NCBI GenBank assembly: GCA_034509425.1
Contig: JAVTVJ010000508.1
Location: 806,001-870,000 of the forward strand
Origin: Eopsaltria australis
Taxonomy: Eukaryota; Chordata; Aves; Passeriformes; Petroicidae
Length of the DNA stretch: 64,000 bases
Direction: 5' to 3'
Shown: positions 27,156 through 37,646 of the stretch, piece after piece
Layout: each line of letters opens with the position of its first letter
Position numbering within the stretch: position 1 is the first letter of the stretch
Position numbers and translations under genes: made by a program
Notes under the pieces: generated by a model
What the model was told of the DNA's origin: nothing
Databases searched by the model: none
Seen by the model: only the letters and a program-made list of their open reading frames with translations

Positions 27156-27206
27156 CAACAGCCACCTGGTTACCAGCAACCCTTCAGTGCAACCAGGTGG
27201 CTGTTG
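27156..27206. repeat. Perfect 16-bp inverted repeat with 19-nt loop
   Basis: CAACAGCCACCTGGTT (27156-27171) is the exact reverse complement of AACCAGGTGGCTGTTG (27191-27206). The arms carry CACCTG/CAGGTG E-boxes of the ZEB/SNAI type. Either strand could fold into a stable hairpin. Its origin is not recognised. Confidence 0.95.
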
Positions 27207-29404
27207 TCTGGTTATTCATCCATTTTGGCATCACAGGAGAAATGTGCAGCACACAGCATGTGTTGCAAAATTCAGACTGAAAATGCAGATGAGGTCTGAT
27301 GTTGATGCAAGTCCTGAGCTCTTTGTATAAAGGATACACATGCTTGATACAACTAATCCAGATTCTCAAAGGGGTTTCCTAACCTACCCATTTTATCAGA
27401 GCAGATAAACACACCAGTATTAAAATAGGTGTTTGGAAATTTAATGATCCCATCAGTAAAAAAGAAAGCACATAAGCTGGTCTGTGGTGCAAAATGCAAG
27501 TTTGATTTATGAGGTTCACTTTATATAAAGTTTAAATAATTACACAGAAGATAAAACCTTTTCTCCTGCCTCCCCTCCCACGGCTATATAGTACAATAGC
27601 TTACAGGGAAATCGGGTGTGAAGATTTTGCAGACAGCACTCATCATGCAGGTGAGTGAGCACACAGCATAAAAAGCAGTCCAAGAGAAAAATTAAATTAC
27701 TTTAGGTTAGTATTTCAACATTTTGCAATAGTCATATTGAACTATAATATCACTCCCATCCTAGGGGTACAGAGAAACCAATTTGAACAGTGGTTTTTTG
27801 TTACTATCTTGAATAGCCTTTGGAAGCCAAATCACAGAAAACCAGGAAATGAATTTAAATAAGAATACGCATCGTTTTTCTGACTATATTATATTTACAC
27901 AAATAAAGACAATCTTTGTACTGGACTACATTTTCTGGTTGATCCAAAGGAAGCTATCAAGAAATTGCAACTCTATCTCTTTAGCAGGAGTAAGCTTTCA
28001 GTGACACCAGCCCTGGTAAGCAAGGCAGAGCTGAATTGCAATGCACCTGCAAGGACCTGAAAAGGGTTACTAAACGTAGAAAAGCTTACTTAAGGGATAT
28101 CTCTTAATTGTTTAGCAGCAATGGGATAGTTATTCAAACAGGGGAAACAGTGTTTATCTGCTTGTTTACAGTATAACAAAAATAGTGAATTTTAGCTCAT
28201 ATATCGGGGGAAAAAAACTTCAGTTGTAAAATAGCATTCTAGGATCAAAAATAAAAATAAACAGCAAATAGATGGAGAGAAGGGCTGCAGCTTGAAATAC
28301 TTGACTGCTAATATCCAGCATGCCATTCCAGGGAGTCCCAGAGTGGTTTTTAAGCCTCTTGCCCATCCTCATAAAGAAAGGCGGGTGGCAGGACTAATCA
28401 ATATCTTGCAACCCAGCTATGACCTGACAAATAAAGAAGTCAAGAAAAAAAAAAAAAATCCCATCAAGGATCTGTGTAATTTGGCATTCGGAAGACGGCA
28501 ACATCTGGGCTCAACTCCAGATGGGACGGAGCGACCCCGCGCTCTCGGCTCGCCACAGCGCTGCTACACACATACACACTGATACACACAAAGGAGGGCT
28601 CCGCGCTCCTCCCGCTTTTCTCCGATATGAACAACCCCGCGTTGAAACGCGACGTAAACACACGAGGAGCTGCCTACTACGCCGGCCGGTCAGTACAACA
28701 GTTCAGCTACATCCGTGTCAGAGGGGGCTATTGTCCGGGACGAGCGGCCGGGGCTCACCGGGTGTTGGCGTAGGCGGTGCCAAAAAAACCAAAATCACTG
28801 CGAGTCTCTCCGATCATTCCGCAAGTCAAACCCGCGGGCTTCAGAGCCCTGCACCGGGCAGAGGGGAACAAACAGGCGAGGCAGCGCGGCTGCCACAAGC
28901 GACACTTTGTCTGGCTACCAGTGAAGCAGTGACAAAACCCCCGACGCGCGAACAATGCCCGCGGCCCCGTTGCCGCTCCTTGCCGGGCCGCCGCTGGACA
29001 CCGTCTCCCACCGGGTCGTCGCTCCCAGAGATGTTTTTAGGCTGCTTTGTTCCCCGTGAAACGCCAGCCTTTTCACCCAGCGCCGGCGGGGAGAACCGAG
29101 CGCCCGCCTCGGAGACGGAGGACCGGCCCCTGCCCCATCCCCTGGCAGCGGCGGGAGACGCCGGAGACGCGGCTCGGGCATCGGCCGCCCTTTGTTGTGC
29201 CCCCGGGGAAGGGGCCGCTTCCCCGCGCCCTGACGGGACCTCGGCCCCCAGCGCAGCACTCACTCGCGCAGGGCGCTGCCTTCGCTCCCGCGGGAAACAG
29301 CAGCAGCGCCCCGCGGGGCGAGCCCGCTCTGCCCAGGATGCGCTCCCTGCCGGAGCGCCGCTCCTCGCCCCCACGCTGCCCCGCTCGCCTTCTCTTCCAC
29401 TCAC

Positions 29405-29441
29405 CCACGCCGTACTTCTCGTGCTCCGTGGGTATCCACAT
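29405..29441 (-). CDS. DOCK4: DOCK4 first coding exon (12 codons plus 1 base)
   Basis: Read on the minus strand, the exon starts with ATG at 29441-29439 and encodes MWIPTEHEKYGV plus the first base of the next codon. A consensus splice donor, G|GTGAGT, follows with its GT at 29404-29403. These 12 residues match the start of vertebrate DOCK4; the paralogue DOCK3 begins similarly but not identically. The phase-1 end fits the valine that follows in DOCK4. The start codon has A at -3. DOCK4 is a cytoplasmic and cortical exchange factor of roughly 1,960 residues that acts on Rac1 and Rap1. Its SH3 domain begins just after this exon and is followed by the lipid-binding DHR1 and catalytic DHR2 domains, none of which is in the window. 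The gene continues leftward past position 1. The family assignment rests on one short but distinctive peptide plus the neighbouring ZNF277. Confidence 0.93.
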
Positions 29442-29595
29442 GCTCTCGGCGTGCGGGCGCCCGTTCCCCCGCCAGCCCCTTCACCGGGAGCGGCGGTGGC
29501 CGGCAAGCGCGTCCGCTGCCCGGGACTCCCGCCGCGCTCAGCCGCGGCTGCCCGGCCGTGGCAGCGAAGGCATTGTTCGGGCGGGCGGACTGACT
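29442..29595 (-). other. DOCK4: Predicted DOCK4 5' untranslated region
   Basis: This GC-rich stretch lies between the putative initiator (A at 29595 on the minus strand) and the DOCK4 start codon. If transcription starts at that initiator, the 5' UTR is 154 nt and unspliced. The boundary is inferred from promoter motifs only; CpG-island promoters often use several start points. Confidence 0.5.
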
Positions 29596-29623
29596 GAGGC
29601 ACGCTCACCGCCAGCCACTTATA
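29592..29623 (-). promoter_or_regulatory. TATA-like box and initiator for DOCK4
   Basis: On the minus strand TATAAG occupies 29623-29618 in the context GGGGAATATAAGTGG. TCAGTC, a match to the YYANWYY initiator, lies at 29597-29592. The first T of the box is 28 nt upstream of the initiator A, which is the normal TATA-to-start spacing. The element stands 154 nt before the DOCK4 start codon. Motifs and spacing are seen in the sequence; their use as a start site is inference. Confidence 0.55.
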
Positions 29624-29803
29624 TTCCCCGTCCCGCTGCACGCCGGGGAACGTAGTGCCTCGATGCGGCCGCGCCCCTCCTCGCCCGCGGCCGCGGGAGA
29701 GACTACGAGCCCCGTCTGGCCCCGCGCTCCCCGCCGGGGCGGAGCGGAGCGGAGCGGGGCGGAGCGCAGCTCCCGGGGCCGCCCCGCGCCCGGGCGGGCG
29801 GAG

Positions 29804-29820
29804 CGGCGGCGGCGGCGGCG
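29804..29820 (+). repeat. CGG triplet tract before the ZNF277 start
   Basis: About 5.7 CGG units end five bases before the ZNF277 ATG, so they probably lie in its 5' untranslated region. Confidence 0.9.
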
Positions 29821-29825
29821 TTGCA

Positions 29826-29868
29826 ATGGCCGCGTCCCGGGGGGCTGCGGGGCCGCCGGCGCGGGGAG
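29826..29868 (+). CDS. ZNF277: ZNF277 exon 1 coding part
   Basis: The ATG at 29826 has a strong Kozak context (G at -3 and G at +4). It opens a 14-codon exon, MAASRGAAGPPARG, which ends in phase 1 at a GAG|GTGAGT donor (GT at 29869-29870). The MAAS start is shared with mammalian ZNF277. The rest is Ala/Gly/Pro-rich and shorter than the corresponding mammalian segment, so the N-terminus before the conserved CILEPLSLPESPGG block of exon 2 looks contracted. The frame stays open upstream, but I see no earlier in-frame ATG in it. The exon lies in the CpG island, 384 bp from the divergent DOCK4 start codon. Confidence 0.88.
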
Positions 29869-32800
29869 GTGAGTGCGCGGCGGGAGGATGGAGGTCTCGC
29901 ACTGCGCTCCCCCACTCCCCTCCGCTCCGCGATCCCGGCTCGGGCGGTGGGACGGGGCTGGCGCAGCCATCCCTGGGGTGGGGAGCGGCGGACACGTGTG
30001 GGACAGCCGGGAGCGCCGGGCCCGGCGCGGTGCGGCTCGCTGGTCGTCCGTAGGAGCGGGGTTCCCCGGCCAGCCCTGTACCCTCCTCGCACTGGTTATG
30101 GGGATGTGAGTCGTTCTGATGCCGGCCCTTCTACGTTTGGCACGCGGAGCTGTGGGGACAGGGAGAGTTTCCAGCAGCGAGTCGAGGTTGAGATGGAGTT
30201 GCTGTTGGCAGTGCGCTAGAGCGGTGGGACGTGGAGCTGATGGTCCGGGTGGGCATTTTGGCTGCTCACGTAAATTCGTCTGTCAACACACACATACACA
30301 GAGATAACGCAAAGCAGGCGGTGCACAGCGAGGAGCACAAATGGATTGTGGGGAATTACTGCAAGGATAAGCCAGGTACCGTAAGCAGCAAGAACAGCAG
30401 GGTTTGCGTCCTTGACGAGAAGTCTTTGTGTCTGCGCCCTTCTGGAAGGAGCTTAACTAGAGCTCACACTGGTCCTGTTAAGAGAAACCTGGGTGTTGTG
30501 AGGCAGGAGCAACAGCCTGGGTGCTATCTGCTGCTCCTGTGGAAAGGCACAGACAGAAAAAAGGGAGAAAACCAGTGATAATGATGCTGCTTTGCAGGCC
30601 TTACGAGGTACAAGTTGTCCCTAGGATGAGTATGTCATGTTTTAGAAAAGTGTTCTTCAATCAAATCATTATTTTGAAATGGTATTTAGAGATTTTGTGG
30701 GTCTATTTGGTTTGATCCAAATGAAAAAAATAGTTTCATGTTTTCACATTTAAGAGAAGAGAGTAGCTTTCAGTTCAGGTTGGCTTTTTACTTCTGCTGT
30801 CAAGTCATCAATAGTGTGAAGGACACAATGAAAGGAAGTCATGTGCAAGCAGGCAGTTTCAAACCTAGAGTTAGGGCACATTTATTCTGTGTTTGGGCCT
30901 TTGATAGTGAGTGGTCTTTTAAGTGACATTTGTGTTGTTTCTCTAGTATGTGTCCTTATTCTATTCATAAAAGTAATTGATTTGTGCTAGTAGTTAAAGC
31001 AGTGCTCTTGCCTTATTTCTGTGTTGCAGTATGTTGGCATGAACCTCACACATGAAAAGCCAGACCCTTTTAGAGCATTTCCACACTGGTGTAATTTCCA
31101 CCCAGAGGAAAACTTTTGCTGTTTTAACCATTGGACAGAACATGTGCCTGAGTCTGTGCAACTCTTCTGTGTGCAAAGGTCTGTGGACTACTAGAAATTA
31201 TGTTACCCTAAGGATTTTTCAGGTAACTCTTGTAAAGACATTGGCACCAGTTCAAAGAAAAAAGGTTTATTCCATGGACATTCAGAGACCTATGCTGTTT
31301 TCCTTTTACTGAGCACAAACACTAATTGAAAGGACTAGTGGACTTTCTCTGTCTTTGCTCCCAAACTCAGTTTGCATCCCCTGGCAGATCATTTGGAGTC
31401 TCTAGGTAATGAAATATGTAAAAATCACTGTTGAAAATCAAAATAATAGGTGTCAAGCTAAATTAACTTTTATGTCAGCCTACAGACTTCCATGCACATC
31501 CAGGTGCTTCATCTCTCCAGAAGGCAGGTCTGCCAGCATGCTGGCTGGGAGTCATAAAATTCTGACCCAGCCTTGTAACTGCTGTCTCTCATGTTAACCA
31601 TGACTGACTTCAGCATGAGCAGTCTTCCCTTGGACAAAGGTAAGAGTGCCCAATAGCTCAAACAGCCTTTTCAAAATTATTTGTTTACAACACAGTCACT
31701 TAGGGTCAAGAGATCTTAAGAGTATAAATCATTGTCTATGGGCAGAGAAATACCCCACCCTGATATTTATTATTTCTCTGCCTCTGAACAAAATCCTTAT
31801 TCATTCAGAGGTTTCATTCCTAACAAAACTGTTCTCTCTAGCAACATCTTGTACTTGCAGGTGCACCTTAGGTGTGTCACTTACTTGGAGGCAGCATATA
31901 GGAAAATTACATAACACACTGTTTCCTGGTTTATTGATTCCTATTTCCAGGAAAGCCTGTGCTTTTATATTCTAATCCAGGACAGTGTTGCTTTCCAGTT
32001 AGTTCCTTCCAGCAGCCTTCACCAAATGGCTTTTAATAAATACATCACTGTCCACAGTACAGTTTGTTCAGTCTGTATTAATTATGCTACATATCAACAC
32101 TTCTTACAGTATCTGTAAAAGGATTTTAAAATAAGTATTTTTTCTGGAAGTGTGTCTTTCATTGTTTCCCCAGCAGTCTGCCAGCTATGCTTTCCTACTG
32201 AAGGTCTTGTGCTCAAGTGCTTTTGAACACATGCTGCACATGGGGTGTATCATGTCCAAGCACAACATGTTATTCTGATTCCTTCCATGTCTCTATTTGT
32301 ACTCCATTTTTAAGAATATTCATTTTACTGTGGAAGACAAAAGTTTGACTGGTCTTACATGTTTCTACTGGTTTTTTGTTCTGCCTAGAGGATACTCCAG
32401 TGAAAGCTGCATTGTTCCTGATAGCACAGCCATTACTTCTTTTGCACAACTCTCAAGTTCTGTTAAGGTTGCTATTAGAGCTGCTCAACACAGTGGACCC
32501 TGGAACACAGGGTTTTCTCTTTCCTGCTCACTGAGAGGCTGTCCCATGTACTCTCAGACCTGAAAGGTTTCTCCATATGGCTTAATGGATGCATTCCTCT
32601 TTAGATTCACAAGCACTCCCATGTTCACAGGCTGCTTTGTGTATCAGTGTGGATTCTTAAGGCTGTTTAACATCCACTTCTGGACCTTGGGCCGCTTACC
32701 CAGCCACTAGCTCAGGCAGTGAGGGTGGGGAATGGACAGGTGTTTCTTAAATTACATCCCCAGGTTATCAGTAACTCCTTACAACTGCCTTGTAGTGATA

Positions 32801-35800
32801 CAGTCCTTACATTTGCTACCCCAAGCTGCATTAGAGGGTACAGTGCTGTGGGACACCTTCAGCAACACTCATGTGTGCGTCAGGTTAGCCCTGCTGAAGG
32901 ACTGATTAAAGGGATTCCCCACAGTGACCCCTGGGGAAGAAAGGGAACCCTCTTATTCCCTTTTTGTTTTCCTTTCCCTGGGAGAGCCAGGCTGTGAGGG
33001 AAATGGCAACAACAGCAATAAATGTGGCTGTGCCCTGCCTTTAAGCCAGTTCTCAAGATGTGGAGGGTAAAGGAGGATGGTACTTTTGAGTCCCATTTGG
33101 GGTGACAAAGACTGATCAGTACTGAAATGCGCTGGTGAAAGCACTATAGGCACCCTTACTGTCTGATTCAGAAGGACAGATGCATTCGTGGATCCCTTGG
33201 ACATTACCATATCCTGTAAACCTCTCTGAATTCTGTGCTTGGGCCCCCTTACCCTGCATGGAGGTTTCCTCCTTTTTGCTGGCAGCTTGGCTGTCAAAAT
33301 GGATACACGCACTGGCCCTTGTCTCACATGTACCCACAGTCATGGGTCCCTCAGATATTAGAATAATGTCCTAGTTCATTGGCTGGACTTCATCTCCAGG
33401 CACCCACTTGCCCACAGCTAGGGCCTGGGCTCCTTGCATGTCACCTGACTGAGACCTTGCATCTTCCCAGACCCAGATCTTCTCTGGCTACTGCAGTTTG
33501 TACATTGCTACCAAATTGCACATAGATATACACTGTGGTCCCTCCAGTTGCTGGTTCTTGGACCTGCAGACCTTGACAGCTGCAACGTCTTCTGCAGTAG
33601 CTGGCACTTAAGACTTTGCAGCAGTATCACACATAGAACCGGGGGTGAATTACACAAAAAGTAGTTAAGGATTTAGTAAGAAGAAGGAAAAAAAGGTGAT
33701 CAAGTGCAGGGTTTGATCAGAGAAGCTTACCCACTGCTTAAGTGCAACTTGCCCTTTTTATTCTTTCCTCCACTCCCCATCTCCATTACCTGGAATCTGC
33801 CCCGCCATCCCTCCCCTTTCTCTGTGCCCACTGCTAAATTCCTCATAAAATACACAAAATCCCACAAACATCTTCTGATCCCATCCACAAACACTCTCAA
33901 AAATACCATGGTACATATGATAATCACATTTCCCCTTTCATGTCAGTGACAAAAGCTCATGTGGACCCTGTCCAAGTATGTGTGTGAGTAGTTCCTTTAA
34001 TGGCATTAGTTCCCATATTGACAGAGGCAACTTGCTGCCTCTGTTTTCACCTGCTCAGTAATATTTGTGTGTAATCTACCACTTTCCTTGCTGTTTGTTG
34101 TTTCTTTTATACTGAATAGTTCTTAACTAAATAAGTAGTGGGCTAGATGCCTTCCCAGCCCCTGCTTCGTAATACTACCACTCCTATTCAGATCAGACTG
34201 AATGCTTTACCTCCTTCCTCTCTAAAACATCCACAGCATACATGGCTGTGAACAGGGAGCTGCTGGCTGCTCATGTCCGTGGGTGTCTGTGTCCAGCAAG
34301 GTGACAGAGCAGCCATTGCCCCGAGCACACAGCTGCCTCTTCCCATCTCTTCATTCCCGAGAGATCCTCAGACCTTAGCCTGATGGACAGCCCACGTGTG
34401 TCTGCCCATTTCCGTTTCATGGGTTTGCAGGTTGATATCCTGCTCAGTACCCTTCCCTAAAACCCCTGCCAGTTCCAAATGATCACACATGTGGTTGCAT
34501 CCTCAGTTGTTTTCCCACAGGGCACTTTCAAGCATCCAGAATACCACCAGTGATCTGTTTCTCAGGTTAAATTTTTGTGTACAGTAGAGAATTTCAAGAC
34601 CTGAGGCTTTCACCATACTAAAGATTTTGGAGAGAGAGAGAAAAGAGATTCCTTTTACTAGTAGGCATTATAAGCTCTGTGAAGGATCTTGGTTTGATGC
34701 AGATTAATCATTGTGAACTAAACAATTAGCAATTACACCTGGAGGACAGGTTCACTAATTAATTCTGGAAGTGCAACACAATTTATGTTAATATGATTAC
34801 CAGAATGGATCTCCTAAAGCAGTGTTATTTAAAAATGTTTTAAGAGCCTTTTTTTGTGGTTTTTAATTAAAAATCCAATCTCAAAGTAATTTAAAACATT
34901 TACCTGATAAGAAAGTGAATCTTTTGGAGGACTGGAAATTACTAAATCATTGTTGGAAAATCATCTTTTATGTGCTTCTCTGTTTGAAAATTAAAAAGGC
35001 AAAATCCTTTCATGTAACTGTTGCAATAATACTTTAGTGTTTTTAGCCTTCACAGCACATTACTTAAATAACTGATGACGGGAGAATATACAAGTGAAAC
35101 TAAATATTTCATTAAACAGGTCATAATGGCTTAATAAAATAAGTGATGGAGTGTATTGGTTGGTAATAGAGATCTGAAGTGCCCGTGATTCCTGCTATAA
35201 TTTTACAAATAATTGTGTTGCAAATGTGCAGTGTATTTTATCTGAAGATGAGGGGACATCCCTACACCTCATCATGAATGCATAATTTCTGTTAGCACAA
35301 GACATAGGATATGTTGTATTCCCCCAGAAAACCCAATAAAGACTTGCTATTTGATTTCCTCTGAATTCAGAAAATTTTCATAGCTTAAAAGCAAAGATGG
35401 ATGACCTTTTTTTTTTTGTACTTCATTCTAGTAGTCAATTCTTGCCTGCTGAGTAGCAAGTAAAGGCTTTGATACAGGAACAAACTACCTAGTGTCAGCT
35501 CCTCTGTACTCTATCGGAGCTCATTGAGTAGTGAGCTGCTTCAGACTGCCTGGTGAGCAGGTACATGGCTTAACATGGCAACTTGTTTGCCTGTTAAAGC
35601 CTTCAAGTTCTTTGAAACCTCTGCTTAGTCTTTCTGTTACCTGCAGCAGAGCAAGGGTGAGTGGTGTTTCATCAGTCCTCAGACTGATGAAGACCTTTAA
35701 ACTGTTTCTGTATTGGTATATCAGTATATCTGATTCTTACCCAAAAAAGCTTTCTCACCACTTGAACAAATAATAGATGTGGACGTGCTTTATTTAGATG

Positions 35801-35985
35801 TAGAGGTATAAGCTAGGGAGGTACTGCTAGTGTTTTGTGTGTTCTGAGTATAACACAGATGCCAAGATAATTTGTTATGCCTATTGAAACACCTTGTTCA
35901 CTGCTTTGTTTTTACTGGGAATACTGGTTTTCTGGAAGAGCGCCAAAGTTGTAGATCCTTGTCAGCAATGATGACTGCCACAGGT

Positions 35986-36009
35986 CATATAAACATATGT
36001 GTTTATATG
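35986..36009. repeat. 24-bp palindrome
   Basis: CATATAAACA (35986-35995) and TGTTTATATG (36000-36009) are perfect inverted copies around TATG. Each arm contains a forkhead-like ATAAACA. Confidence 0.9.
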
Positions 36010-36764
36010 CCACTGTCATATTAACAGGTGATAGAGTTCACCCTTTGGCACTTTAGCCAATGAAAGGATATAGAGTTTAAACTAGCATATGGTTGTGTAC
36101 ACAAACAGTAGGAAAGGAAGAAAAGGACTCAAATATTATGCAATTACAAGCATTAAGTATTTTAACTTCAGTATAGGTTAAATTTGTCTATCCAAACAGC
36201 CTTCATAACCTTTCCCAGCCCCATGTACTTCCTTCCACCATGTCTTGTCTTGAAACCTCTGCTAGAGCTCTGTTTCTTTGTGTGACCATCTATATCCCAA
36301 AACTGCAGTTGTTCCCAGCCTCTCTCTGAGGTTTTTGCTTCACATTCTCATCCACAAACTCCCAGCAGGCTGAAACCAGAAGAAAAGCCTGAAAGCATTT
36401 GAATGTCTTTCTGTGGGCTTTTTAAAGTAGCTTTAAATATTGCATCAATAAAAGCCTCGCACAATGCAGGAAAGAACATGACATTCAAGAAGCGGGAGGA
36501 AAATAATGTGGTAAGCTTTGTGCAGCTTTAAAGCAGGTCTGCACCTCTGAAGAGCTGGGCACATCATCCTGGGCAGTGTCTCACAGAAATCAGGGAAATG
36601 TGTTTGTAAAAGTCTGGGTGTTTTGCAGAGCTGCTGTCTACACTCAATGAGTACTTAATTACAGTCACTTGAATGGAAAAAGACTAGTCTTCAATGACCT
36701 GATAATTGTTGTATTAAATAATGTATTAGTCAGGACCACTAAAACCACATAACCAGACTGAAAT

Positions 36765-36865
36765 TGTGCTGTGGCATCCCTGCCCATGGCCAGGGGCAGG
36801 TTGGATCTAGGTGCTCTTTTAGGACCCTTCCAACCTAAACCACAGATTCTGTGATTCTGCTTAAC
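36765..36865 (+). mobile_element. CR1 3' tail
   Basis: CCATGGCCAGGGGCAGGTTGGA, then CTTTTAGGACCCTTCCAACC and CACAGATTCTGTGATTCTG form the CR1 3' end including its terminal ATTCTGTG-type repeats. It is in plus orientation inside ZNF277 intron 1. Confidence 0.88.
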
Positions 36866-37628
36866 TTGCAATATAATGTGCACATTTTTGAAAGATGCCA
36901 ACCTGCTTCACAGTAGGGTTAGGTAACTGGGGGAATGGAAACAGTTTTTCTCAATAACAGTATGCCAGATAATAAAGAGTATAAATGTAGTGTGTGTAGC
37001 TATTTATGCAATACGGTTTCATGTTAGGGAGTTTTTCTGCCCCACTTGGTAGGGTGGTAGATTTATGCCCCAGAGTATAAACAATAACACTTTGCTGTGC
37101 AGATGTGGAATGCTCAAGTTACTTTGTACTTAAAGAGTATCCATATTTGATACCTTCATTACTGTATGGAGTCAGGAGTGCTCAACTGGAGTCTTTATTG
37201 ACGTCTCAAAACGTGTTACATGTTACGGCAGTCAAATGACAGCCAACAAAAAAAGAAGTAAATTAAAAGGGCATTGCATTTGGCTTGAGTTTTTTCTATG
37301 ATCATAAAGGATTTTAGATCATCAGTATACAGCGGTACATGCTGTTTTAATGTTTCGATAGGAAATAGCTGCAATAGTCCAATCATTGATCTCAAGATCT
37401 GCTTTTCCAGCAGGTATTTCCATGATGACTGCTTATTTGCCATTCTGTCCTAATATTCTGCTATAGTAGACCTTTAAATTAGAAATTGTAGTATGTGTTT
37501 TGTCAGTGGCTTCAGTGGTGCACAGACACCTGTCTGTTCTTTGTAATATATTTCAGCTGTGTTTCTTGAAACTTTCCTTTTGATTTTTTTGCCTCATGTT
37601 TTCACTGGACCATGTCTTCCAAATGGTC

Positions 37629-37646
37629 TTTTTTTTTTTTTTTTTT
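37629..37646. repeat. T18 homopolymer
   Basis: A run of eighteen T residues in ZNF277 intron 1 with no recognisable retroposon beside it. Confidence 0.9.

Larger units (their letters stand above)
1..29404 (-). other. DOCK4: DOCK4 intron 1, 3' part outside the window
   Basis: From the exon 1 donor to the left edge I recognise no second DOCK4 exon. That exon should encode the start of the SH3 domain in frame with a phase-1 acceptor. The stretch is AT-rich and CpG-poor apart from the last kilobase. It holds CR1 pieces, a solo LTR, SINE remnants, poly-A/T tracts and the minisatellite listed separately. Stretches without any identified element are about 1-1150, 1280-3110, 5950-9630, 10770-12290, 15050-20230, 20370-26450 and 27210-28480. 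Confidence 0.75.
29663..29872 (+). other. Upstream open frame overlapping the ZNF277 start
   Basis: An ATG at 29663, in a weak context (T at -3, C at +4), opens a 69-codon frame. It runs through the ZNF277 ATG at 29826 in another frame and ends at 29872, past the exon 1 donor. On spliced mRNA its end would differ. It matters only if transcription starts upstream of 29663, which is not known. Confidence 0.4.
28485..30115. promoter_or_regulatory. CpG island and bidirectional DOCK4/ZNF277 promoter
   Basis: The base composition changes sharply here: CpG dinucleotides are dense and GC is very high, while both flanks are AT-rich with few CpGs. Both divergent first exons lie inside. The core between the two start codons (29442-29825) carries several GC boxes of the GGGGCGG type, an array of GGAGC units around 29741-29765 and a CGG tract just before the ZNF277 start. 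An E-box, CACGTG, lies at 29993-29998 in ZNF277 intron 1. Such islands usually drive broadly expressed genes from both strands. The edges are estimated by eye. Confidence 0.88.

Noticed and set aside
28521..29995. Long open frames on both strands across the CpG island (358 and 384 codons)
   Set aside because: They overlap each other and both real first exons, are rich in Arg, Pro, Ala and Gly, and match no family I know. High GC removes stop codons, so they are composition artefacts.
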